From assembly GCF_000002235.5 (NCBI RefSeq), contig NW_022145613.1, forward strand, positions 2,874,001 to 2,938,000: a stretch of 64,000 nucleotides of DNA, in the 5' to 3' direction. Below are positions 55,401 through 64,000 of the stretch, piece by piece; the first letter of the stretch is position 1; every line of letters begins with the position of its first letter. This DNA comes from Strongylocentrotus purpuratus. Taxonomy: Eukaryota > Echinodermata > Echinoidea > Camarodonta > Strongylocentrotidae. The notes beneath the pieces are model-generated. The model saw nothing but the letters and a program-made list of their open reading frames with translations, was not told the origin of the DNA and made no database searches. Position numbers and translations under genes: made by a program.

Positions 55401-56938
55401 TCTCCTGTTTTAGGGCATAAAGGTTCTGTAGAGGTTGTGAAAGTGGCAAAGCAGCAGGCAGACACTCTCATCTTGTCAGCAGACAGCAAGGGCATGCTAA
55501 ATGTATGGAAATACGGGACAGGAGAATGTCTGCTATCAGCCAAAGAGCACCGGACATCAATTCGATGTCTTACTGTTTCAGATGATGGTAGGAGGGTTTT
55601 TCTGTTTGTTTGTTTTGTTGTTGTTTTTTTTTTTGGGGGGGGGGGGTTATCTATGAACACATTTTTCGAAAAAAAAATTTTTTCCTGAAAGTTATATATT
55701 TTTCGTGATTGTGACGATCTATTTCTTCAAAGTTTGGGGGACATCTACAATTACATTTTTTTTAAACCAGGAAAATGTATCTCTTTTAAAGAATGCTGAT
55801 ACTGCACCCGATTATGACATTTGCCCTTACAAATACACTTCTCATTTCAAATACTACATGGTAGTCTTCTTGCCTGAAGATTGCTTATGCATTGTAAGGG
55901 GTGTGTTATAAGATATACTGTTTAGATTTTACATATATATTAATTACATTTGATGATATCAGAACAAGCCGTATATAAATAAGGATTTGATCATTGCTTC
56001 TCAATCTCGCAGGGAAATACGCAGTTACTGGAGGAAATGACAAGATAGCTCTTCTCTGGTCACTGGACCTATCTAATGGGACTTTTGGTCAAGTGGTCAA
56101 ACGACTGACCATCCATACATTAGAGGTCGTGTGTGCTGTCTTTATGCATGATGGTAGGAGAGTTATCACCGGTTCGCATTCAGGAAATAAACAACTCCAT
56201 GTATGGAACGTCTTGGGAGATGAAGCGGAAGACCAGTAAGTTATCTTCTTTCTTTTTCACCTTTACATTCTTCTTCTTCTTCTTCTTTTTCTTCTTCAGC
56301 TTCACCTCCTTCTTATTAAGTAATCCTTTTCTTTATCTTTGTCTACTACTTCTTCCTTGATGTAAGATTTAATAAACCATGTACTTGCATTCATCTTTAA
56401 AAACAATAGGGTCGTATTTTATTACACAGGGAAAATCGCTATGATCATTAATCATTGGTTTTGTTATTCCGTGTACAAAATGAAAGCTGAATATAGCCAC
56501 TTATATATATATATATATATACGCCTAATCATAACTATTAATGGTTCCACTTTCATTTCATATTAATCAATTGAATTGCTTGTAGTTCTTTCATTAATGG
56601 CAGATTGTTATCATTATTTCACTATCGATCTCTGTAGTTTCTTAAATGGGCATACACACGCTATCATGGATATGTGTCTAGCAGCAGACGACCGTTACCT
56701 GGTGACAGCATCACGTGACTGCACCATCAAGGCTTGGCATCTTCCGTCCCGACAGTTGATGGCGTCTTTTGACTGCAAATCACAGGTCAAACACATCGAT
56801 ATGGTTTACGTGAGTGAAGATCGCTACCGTATTGCTGGAGAGAATAAGACCGGCACTATCCTCCTCCTTGAGCTGTTTCTTTCAAAAGCAGACAGGTCTG
56901 AAGTAAAGGACGGATCTCATTATCACCATGAATCGTAG
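45949..56938 (+). CDS. NWD1-like: NWD1-like DUF4062-NACHT-WD40 protein, complete
   Basis: Twelve coding exons: 45949-46078, 47450-47652, 49024-49384, 49671-49818, 50364-50681, 51069-51306, 51650-53843, 54121-54383, 54589-54982, 55414-55587, 56013-56235, 56638-56938. They sum to 4947 nt (1648 residues plus stop), with GT/AG and matching phase at every junction. The DUF4062 domain begins near residue 32 (RIFLSSTFT). NACHT follows, with Walker A GVSGSGKTS at 415-423 and Walker B LLLLLDSID at 505-513, then a helical region and WD40 repeats from about residue 930 to near 1630. Human NWD1 is about 1560 residues, so this is full length. NWD1 is a STAND-type NTPase of the Apaf-1/NLR style; in this animal the partner and pathway are unknown. 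Confidence 0.88.
47768..48613. mobile_element. Non-autonomous DNA element in NWD1-like intron 2
   Basis: The ends are inverted: TACACTGTAAAA on the left and TTTTAGAGTGTA on the right, followed inward by many TTGGGTAA/TGGGCAAA motifs and a terminal TTGGGCAAAACG/CGTTTTGCCCAA pair. The left 295 bp are duplicated in tandem together with some flanking DNA: GTTTTAGGATCATTCAGTCA occurs at 47746 and again at 48041. A tRNA-like segment lies inside near 48256. There is no coding capacity. Confidence 0.6.
48256..48335 (+). ncRNA. tRNA-like SINE head
   Basis: GTCGTGGTCGAGTGGATATG resembles the 5' half of a Ser/Leu-type tRNA (A box TGGTCGAGTGG). It is followed by GTCCGCGGTTCTATGGTCCC, a mutated B box in a GC stem, and then a TATATA tail. 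It looks like a tRNA-derived SINE inserted in the DNA element, not a functional tRNA. Confidence 0.45.
51069..51306 (+). CDS. NWD1-like exon 6: NACHT Walker A
   Basis: A 238-nt exon with TFQGREALIGSIQARL, then the P-loop GVSGSGKTS (Lys421 of the predicted protein) and VLRFLGTSAQTSS, the usual block after the P-loop in NWD proteins. Phase 2 in, phase 0 out. Confidence 0.85.
51650..53843 (+). CDS. NWD1-like exon 7: NACHT remainder and first WD repeats
   Basis: One 2194-nt exon encodes Walker B (LLLLLDSIDQL), the winged-helix-type region (GLTEAEIEDVLSC), FITERQAGGKTVIAWYHRQF, helical repeats and the first half of the WD40 domain, beginning near SLAGHPTRVEAIAF. Its size contrasts with the small exons on either side and suggests ancient intron loss or a retrocopied core; the first is simpler. 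Confidence 0.85.
56638..56938 (+). CDS. NWD1-like last exon
   Basis: The final WD40 blade (GHTHAIMDMC, YLVTASRDCTIKAWHLP, SEDRYRIAGENKTGTI) and a short polar tail ending HYHHES; stop TAG at 56936-56938. The homologous exon of the convergent gene (62631-62362) is very similar but continues to a further exon. Confidence 0.88.
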
Positions 56939-57175
56939 AGAATATATTAATAGGCGGATGATGATTACTTCAAATGCAAGTTTATTGCGTGCCCATTCAT
57001 TTTATTTACAGCCTACAATGCCTGTTTAAAATAATTAACTGCGATCGATATATTCTGCATTTTACACAGCAATTTCTTGGTTACATAGCCATATCTTTCA
57101 ATCACAGGAATTACATATATTTCAACATATTTTTTACTCTATTTACCTGACAGCAATTATACTTGTTCAGTTAAG

Positions 57176-57545
57176 ACCACAGATTCATTAAACTTTCTGC
57201 AACTTCTGAAAGGGAAAATTTAAATCGGGAATTTGTTGCTTGAACTTTTTATCCTTTAAATCTGAAGATACAATCACAATAGTTGTCATTACGACATATA
57301 CAAGTGATCTTTATCATCACAGTATATATATTTCACAATTTTACTTTCATAATACTTTTGCATAGTCTACATATTCAGTTTAGACCGCAGATACATTAAA
57401 GTTACTGTAACTACTGAAAAGGAAATTTTGAAAACAGGAAATTGCTGCTTGAACTTTGTGTCCTTTAAAACTGAAACTAAAATCACAATGGTTGTCATTA
57501 TATGACACATACAAGTGATCTATATCATCACAGTATATATCTAGC
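57176..57545. repeat. Two-copy duplication past the NWD1-like gene
   Basis: Two diverged copies of about 170 bp start at 57176 and 57374 (198 bp apart). Shared boxes include TTGCTTGAACTTT, ATCACAATGGTTGTCATTA-like sequence, ACAAGTGATCT and ATCATCACAGTATATAT. It lies 240-600 bp after the stop codon, so it may be part of the 3' UTR. Confidence 0.7.
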
Positions 57546-57549
57546 TTAG

Positions 57550-58860
57550 CTATTATCTTATATATAATTGTATTAACATATGTTCAAATCCAATACATGT
57601 ATATAGAGACTTACACAACAAACAACATATATCAAATCTATGTATTCAAATTTGATTTATTAAACAAAATACCATGATGTATTTGGTTTCTTACATATTA
57701 TCATGTACATTCAACAAATAATTATGTTCTCGTCATTGCTTTGCTATTTGTGATAAAAGCTATTCTAACAACAATTCATAGTACAAAACGTAAGATGAAT
57801 ATATTAATAATCAGTTTTTTTATCTATCTGTCTTGATATATCATATTTACAATACTTCAAACATGCATGCTGATCTATAAACTCTCTACGACCTTCGTCA
57901 CAGAAAAAGATGTACCTACAAAGTCACGCAGAATATCACATACAGGTGAACATGATGTGCAGATCTAATAAATTACTGTGTATAAGGATCACTATAAATC
58001 TCAATTGCAAAACTAGCACTATCAATGCTGTAGGAATACGTCATCTGTCATTAAACTCATTCCATGAGCTGTACATATCTACACGACTTGATTTGATTTC
58101 TATTATTCATTCAAAATAATACTTCTCATTATAGCTGCCAATTTAAACTTTGTACTGCATCATTGGAACATGTAGACTTTGGTATACATGTATTTTGATA
58201 TGATGTAATTACGCTTCATGTACAGAAAATTAGGCAACTATTTCATTTGTATGACTAATATCTACAAGAAACAGGCATTCTAGTGTATATTTCTATCTAT
58301 ACTATTACACTGAAGAAAATATATGATGAAGTTAATAAACAGAACTGCCTAGAATATATCTGACTGAACTAAATTCGAATTATACGAAAGCAACTACATA
58401 AATATAATAAGAAAAAAAGAACTATTCAAAGCAAGATAGAGGTATCAAAGGCAGGGTAGGGGTATCAAAAGCAAGGTAGAGAATGAATGTTTGATACACT
58501 GTTGTTTCATATCATAATATCCAATACAATGTATGTAGTAAAGTTCATCATGTATGATCATTGGATTACCAATGTGTCAATGTCAAACTATGTCTTTTGT
58601 GCAATTTTCCATAAAGCTACATGTATTTCAACATACACTGATTGTAAAATGAACATTGGGTCCATGTTATATCAGGTACAACCTTGTTATATCAGGTACA
58701 TTTATTTAGCTATTTCAGAGGTCATTTTTTTTTTTACGTTTCCACTATATTATCATTATTGTATTATATTAGTATTATTATTCTAAAATATTGTATTTAT
58801 GTTCAATCTCTTCATCCCTGTTCATAATATACCATAGTAAAAGTCATTATTTGCTTGCAT
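57550..58860. other. AT-rich non-coding stretch
   Basis: Only short open frames and small local repeats (GAGGTATCAAA-type near 58440-58480). No gene recognised. Confidence 0.4.
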
Positions 58861-58864
58861 AGGC

Positions 58865-59065
58865 CAAAAACTGTGGAATAACTTACTGTTAGAAAATAGA
58901 AAATCACCATCGTTAAGTACTTTTAAATCAAAGCTAAATGCACATCTTTTCATTTAACTTTATATTGTAGATTATTAAAGGCACATCAGGACCTCTTACA
59001 GCGCAGTATAATACATTGCATAGTTACTGCGCTTTATAAATGTATTATGTATATATATTGGTTAT
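58865..59065 (+). mobile_element. 3' end of an L2/CR1-like LINE
   Basis: A short frame reads KLWNNLLLENRKSPSLSTFK then SKLNAHLFI and a stop. This is the conserved C-terminus of L2-like reverse transcriptases (compare LWNSLPNTLKDC in the element at 24286-27530). The UTR has ACTGCGCTTTATAAATG, a usual 3' end for this group. The rest of the element is absent. Confidence 0.65.
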
Positions 59066-59574
59066 TCATCATTTTAAACCGCTGCAGTTTACTACAGGGG
59101 TTCTTACACACAGCTACTTCTTTCCATCCCCATGTACCATTTATTTAGTACACAAAAAACACATCACAGTGATTTTACCCCAGCGTAACGAGCCTTAACT
59201 ATTAAGTACTCATGCATATCATAATCCTATTCAGTGAACTGTGAACACCTTAACAATCATGAGTAACGTTAGACTGTTATCAAAGTTCAATGTGAAATGA
59301 GTCATATTGTGAGTTTGTTACCATGATGTACTACAATTCCATGATGAAAATGCACATTTTTCTATTTATGGTTGCTATTTCAAGGATTTATGTTAAAAAA
59401 CAGATTTTACTCTTATTTCACTACTGTCATCTGTTAACAACAAAATTTATGACCGATTTTCATATTCAAGAGAAATACAGCTTTGGCACAGTTATGTAAA
59501 GTAATTAATGTCAAAGATTTCTTAAAATAGTCCCAGCAAGTGAATCAAGCACCAAAGTACTTACACGAGGCAAT

Positions 59575-59800
59575 ATAATAATAATAATAGCTCACATTTA
59601 TAATGCGCCTCATACTTTGTTTCTAGGCGCAGCACATATTATTACCCCGGTCATCGGATTCATGCTTACCCGCACACAAGGTAAAAACATTCTCCACTCC
59701 CTGGGGAGCATTCCAGCCAGTCGCCATTTTACAAGCGCCATTGCTAATCAAACCACATTAGCTTTCGCATCATACCGGGTACCCATTTAACACCTGGTTG
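59575..59800 (-). mobile_element. SINE-like repeat with ATT tail
   Basis: Read on the minus strand, this ends GCGCATTATAAATGTGAGC followed by ATT repeats, the same kind of 3' end as L2-type LINEs. The body is GC-richer than its surroundings (CCCCAGGGAGTGGAG, GGTACCCGG). It is probably a SINE mobilised by an L2-like LINE. Confidence 0.5.
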
Positions 59801-60723
59801 AAATATATAGAAATATAGGTTGAGATTGTAGAGTTTGCCTCTAAGATTCTGTATACAGGGTTATATGGAAGCCGCTGTTTGGCTGATGAACCATCATTAC
59901 AAACTATTATGTGCAAATTTCATGATATCACTTACATTGATACATTATTTATTGTGATGATACATTTTGATACCTTTCTCAATCATGATATCAAAGTAAA
60001 AATGGGAATTTGTTATTGCTCAAGAAGAAACTAAGTTTTATAATTACTGTAGATGGTGGAATTACTTTATATAAAAAAGTCCATTAATTTTTTTAAAATC
60101 AAAATTCTACAAAATTAATTCTATCCTACAAGTATGTAAAATTTGTAAAAACATAATAAAACAATGATCTATGATATTGCACCATTTACTTGTTTGTTTC
60201 AGCTTCTTTATGATTGTACATATTAAAGACTAACTTTATCTACGATTCAAATTGCATTTAACTACTGCATTTGGCAGAAATTGTCATTTTTACAATATGA
60301 TAAATAAAAAAGACACGTTTTTATTGTATGAAATTGGATAAAATTATAGGACTGCATACACATAATTGTATTTAACAATAACAATAGTGCATATATAAAA
60401 ATGCCCACAGAAATTCATGCGTAAAGGCCTCAAATTGTTTGGATGTCTGTGATATTGCTGCTCAGTGCCATTTTGTGCACACAGCGACAACACAAAGCAT
60501 TGTTTGGGTATTCTTTTTTTATAGATATTTACACTAAAATTCTTCGAGAATTTGTGGATGGACATAAAAGAATATATGGCACATTTATCTTTTGATGCAA
60601 GTGGGACAATATGAGGACATAAGCAATAACTTATATTCGTATCTCCTATTTGCTACCATAAGTACGGTTTATCGTTATGTGATTACCCCTGACAAGGTTC
60701 AAATGAACCATTTTCGGTGCATA

Positions 60724-61259
60724 AAAGGTACTATGTCCCTTTTGCAGCCAACCTCAAATTCTGTAGAACTTTGCAGGAATTATGAATATGTCATGTATGC
60801 CCTATCTGTGAAATTTAAACGTTAGCAGTGTCCTAATATTCAAAATATGCAAGGAAACCCGTTTACTTGCTAGACTCCACTGTCAGACACTATTGAGTGA
60901 CTGACTGGCTTTTTTCTTCTTCGGTAATAACATACATAAAATGAGCTGTAAAGGGTACATTAGCATTTGTCTACATCAATAATCCACTTCTTGTGATGGC
61001 CAAAATTAAACTGATTGAACCTTGCGCAGCATAAAACGTGTGACCATTCGGTACAATGGTCTGAAAATCAAGAATATTACTTATTGGCTCTATAGCTCCT
61101 TAGTCGATTTGACAACTAATAGTGGTTATTTTCCCACTTGAAGACATTTTCAAGCCCCACCTTTTTTAGGGAAGTTCTAAATTAGTATTATCTGTCAAAT
61201 GCCGTTAGAATTTAACCTTTTCATTTTTGGGGCCTGCAAATGGGACATAGTACCTTTAA
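60724..61259. mobile_element. MITE-like element, about 535 bp
   Basis: AAAGGTACTATGTCCC-x-TTTGCAG at the left end is repeated inverted at 61234-61257 with one mismatch. The interior is non-coding and AT-rich. No clear target duplication was found. Confidence 0.55.
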
Positions 61260-61264
61260 GTGCT

Positions 61265-61590
61265 GTATAAATCCAGAATATTATTACTATTATAATGAAA
61301 CAAATACGATCAAAATGTCATCAAATATCCTATAACTAAGAGGCCATCCGCTTCTTTTATCATGTCTTGAGGAAGATCGCTTTGGAGAAAGTCGCCCTTA
61401 CGTTTAAGGATGCAGGGCACGAGGACGACAATGAATGACTTACCTCTTAAGGCTCAGAGAGCCAATGGTACACTTTATCTCCTGACATCATTGACCATTA
61501 CCAGCATCAAGAAGAACACATTCTGATAAACAACGTCAGGTTCTGAGAAGCCATCTTAGTGGAAGGGTCTTCAGAAAAGTTTGCAGTAGA
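61265..61590. other. Non-coding stretch
   Basis: Unique, moderately GC-balanced sequence between the MITE-like element and the LINE 3' end. No open frame or repeat recognised. Confidence 0.35.
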
Positions 61591-61595
61591 GCAAA

Positions 61596-61860
61596 CAAGT
61601 TCAAGTTCAAATTTTATTTTCCACGTACCATTAAGAACATAAATAATATGTATATATTAGCAATACATTATTGTAGAACAAGAATAGGGAAGGGAACCGC
61701 TTAGGCCATTGGCCTTTCGAGGCAGAACCCTTCCATATATATACATTAGACAATATGTACTACAAGCACAGAATATAACTTAACAAACCCAACAAGGTCA
61801 AATCTAACAGAATATAAACGAACACACTAAGTACAACAAACATTACAAAAAGGAATAAAA
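61596..61860 (-). mobile_element. LINE 3' UTR fragment
   Basis: The minus strand ends in AAATAAAATTTGAACTTGAACTTG-type repeats, the tandem tail of CR1-like LINEs (like the TTGAA tail at 8340-8385). Upstream is a hairpin (GGCCAATGGCC within GGAAGGG/CCCTTCC arms), often seen near LINE 3' ends. The last exon of the second NWD1-like gene reads into this fragment. Confidence 0.5.
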
Positions 61861-61997
61861 GGTACGCTGCTTTGCTCTTCTTCTTCTTTGAGCTACTGTT
61901 GGACTTCTTTGAAGATGTACTGTGAGATCCATTGCCTTGATGGTCTTTAGAGGTTCTTAATTGGTTTGTCTTGGTGAACTGGGTGACAGGTTCAGGG
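61760..61997 (-). CDS. Extra C-terminal exon: basic stretch and hydrophobic tail
   Basis: After the acceptor CTTTTGATAG the frame continues in phase 2: SPEPVTQFTKTNQLR, a Ser/Lys-rich stretch ending SSKKKKSKAA, then about 33 mostly hydrophobic residues beginning YLLFLFVMFVVLSVFVYIL, and TAG at 61760-61762. The polar part has coding-like composition. The hydrophobic part coincides with the LINE 3' UTR fragment, so it may be an exonised transposon giving a tail anchor, or a chance reading with the real end spliced elsewhere. Confidence 0.45.
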
Positions 61998-63953
61998 CTA
62001 TCAAAAGAAGTGAAAACATGATCTCATTCTTAATAGATGCACAAGAACTATATTGAAGTTTCTCAATATAAATTTATGAATAAGATGGGCAAGTCCTGGA
62101 TGGGTCATTCCACATTCGTTTCGGTGACATATGCTCTGGGCCTTATTTCATCAAAGATATAAGGTTAGGCCTACGTTATGATTATGTTTTAGCTTTCTGT
62201 GAGGGTAGAAGCAGGATAGAAGGTAGGAGGTTTAATAGTGTATCAAATTGACATGCCAAAATATTACACACAATTTAATGCCAATGGTTTATCATTCCAT
62301 CAAAGTATGGGATATGAATAATGCTATCTTTAAATTAACCTTATAAGCGTAAGCAACAAACCTGATATCAGATCTATCCGCTTTCTCAAGTAGCAAATCA
62401 AGAATCAAAATAGTTCCAGATTTGTTCTCTGCTGCTAGCCGATAGCGATCCTCACTTTTGTAGACCAGGTCTATATACTTGATCTGGGACTTGCAATCGA
62501 AGGATGCCAGCATCCGCAGGGTAGGAAGATGCCACGCCTTGAGGGTGCAGTCACGGGATGCAGTCACCAAGTACTGGTCATCTGATGATATACAAATATC
62601 CATGATGGCGTGGTTGTGACCTACAAGGAGTCTGAAAGGAAAGTTGTTTTCGTCACACACTTTCTTTGTCAAATAAATAAATAATAGAGATTAAAAGTAT
62701 CTCCTTCGAATACTTCACTACTAGATGGAAAGGCAATCTAGGGAACTCGTCCTGGTTGCATATTTTCCTAATGGGAATTTGACAAAGATTGGTGTCTGAT
62801 TGCCTAGTACAGGACAACTGTCGTGGGCCTGCATGTTGATATTCAGCCAAGTCTCCTTTGGCTTTTTTCTTTCTCTATGAATAGTTAGCAGTTCACTTTG
62901 TTATTATTTCCATTTCTTTCCCAAATAGATAATTTGACAAGATGTTCAAGGTTAATTCTTATATAAACGATACATAAAAGTTTTGTCTGCAGCAAGTACG
63001 TATTACTTACAGAATGTCAATCAATTGATGGACTCTATACCAAGAGTTATTGTTCTTTTTAATTTGTGGGTAAGCTTTTTTCTTTCAATACTGAATATTC
63101 CATTACTCACTGGTCATTATTGGCCATGAAGTCCCAGACATGAAGCTGCTCCACACCGGCGTGGGTTCCCCCGACGACCCTGGTGCTGTCATGCGTAAAT
63201 GCACAGCAGATGACCTCTGACGTATGAACCGGCATACGCTTGACCACCTGACCAAAAGTGTTTGGAGCAAGTGACCATAGGATCATCTGCTTGTCGTTGG
63301 CACCTGTCACTGCAAACTGACCTACACGTAGAATAAAAAATGAAAGAACTTATACAGGGAGAAAAGGAAAAGAATGGTCTTATTCTTATTTTGATGGATT
63401 CTAGGTAATCCTGTGGAACTATCAGCAAGGCTGAATAAAGTCCCAAACAAAAGGTAACAAACTTTTCAACAAAAATACAATCTTGGAATGCAAAATCCAA
63501 CATACATGTAGCATATTCCATGTAGATCTAAGGACAAAACTATATATGCTTAAAAGACAGTTAAGACATAAGAACTCTGGCAGTAAAAGAATCTATGAAA
63601 TTATATGCTCAACCCCTACAATAACTAAGAACAACACTTGACTAGATCCGGCCCAACTATCTGATCTTGATCTTGATCATCACCAATGATGAACAAGCTC
63701 CATGCTTTCATTGGTATTTTGGATGATTTTGAAAGGGTGATGATCGAAAAGGAAGTGCTTCCATGACACCTAAACTTACCATTTGGGGAGATAGCGAGAC
63801 ATCGTATTGTTGCTCTGTGCTCTTTGGCAGAAAGCAGACATTCTCCTGTGTCATATTTCCAAGACTTGAGCACTCCTTCGCTGTCTGCTGATAGGATGAA
63901 GGTGTTTGCCTTTTGTGTCAGTGTCTTCACTAGTCCTACGGGAGCTTCATGTT
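61760..63953 (-). CDS. NWD1-like: Second NWD1-like gene, C-terminal exons (partial)
   Basis: Exons on the minus strand: 63953-63780 (174 nt), 63321-63111 (211 nt), 62631-62362 (270 nt) and a further terminal exon 61997-61760. All phases match. The first has the same length as its counterpart in the convergent gene (174 nt); the second differs by 12 nt. They encode WD40 blades: NTFILSADSEGVLKSWKYD, FAVTGANDKQMILWSLAP, GHNHAIMDICISSDDQYLV and SRDCTLKAWHLP. DUF4062 and NACHT would lie to the right of the window. Unlike the first gene, which stops just after KADRSEV, this one continues from KADRSDI through a donor ATCAG|GTTTGT. Confidence 0.8.
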
Positions 63954-64000
63954 CTGTTCAGGCGAAGACAGAATTTACAAAAATGTGTTTTTTAGTTAAG

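Overview
The window is animal nuclear DNA. Its genes are cut into short exons with consensus GT/AG junctions and matching reading phases, introns run to several kilobases, and most of the sequence is LINEs, inverted-repeat DNA elements, minisatellites and homopolymer or dinucleotide tracts. The gene content (SRCR, CUB, WSC and CCP ectodomains, NWD1-like NACHT-WD proteins, an intronless-style amine GPCR) and the mixture of RTE, L2 and CR1-like LINEs suggest a marine invertebrate deuterostome, most likely an echinoderm. That placement is an inference from style, not a species match.

Layout. At 1-230 (minus) is the first coding exon of a type II membrane protein that runs off the left edge, with a palindromic CRE site upstream of it. 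From 1.3 to 8.4 kb lies a three-deep nest of mobile elements: a non-LTR retrotransposon on the plus strand, cut by an RTE-type LINE on the minus strand with an 8-bp target duplication, which is itself cut by a foldback element built of GCCGCAGAC subrepeats. A 5'-truncated CR1-like LINE follows at 9.8-11.1 kb.

From 13.4 to 34.6 kb (minus) is a receptor locus. I reconstructed nine coding exons at 34585-21028. They predict an 844-residue type I membrane protein: signal peptide, CUB, SRCR, WSC, CCP, one membrane helix and a 410-residue cytoplasmic tail rich in YxxI/L motifs. Every ectodomain exon is phase 1-1. Downstream, at 15.9-13.4 kb, is a second, partly duplicated 3' cassette: a damaged CCP exon, a 30-nt microexon, another membrane exon and another tyrosine-rich tail exon. 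It could be used as an alternative 3' end. An L2-type LINE, a 147-bp tandem repeat, a ~170-bp tandem repeat and a second foldback element sit in or between these parts.

A 3.0-kb non-autonomous DNA transposon carrying a 110-bp minisatellite occupies 35.5-38.5 kb. A rhodopsin-family, amine-type GPCR lies at 41.6-40.4 kb (minus).

The right third holds two convergent NWD1-like genes. The first (plus, 45949-56938) could be followed through twelve coding exons, every junction in phase, giving a complete 1648-residue DUF4062-NACHT-WD40 protein. The second (minus, 63953-61760, cut by the window edge) shows its last WD40 exons plus an extra C-terminal exon that reads into what looks like an old LINE 3' UTR and would add a hydrophobic tail. 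The NACHT-WD pair and the multidomain receptor would both suit recognition or signalling roles, but nothing in the sequence links them functionally.
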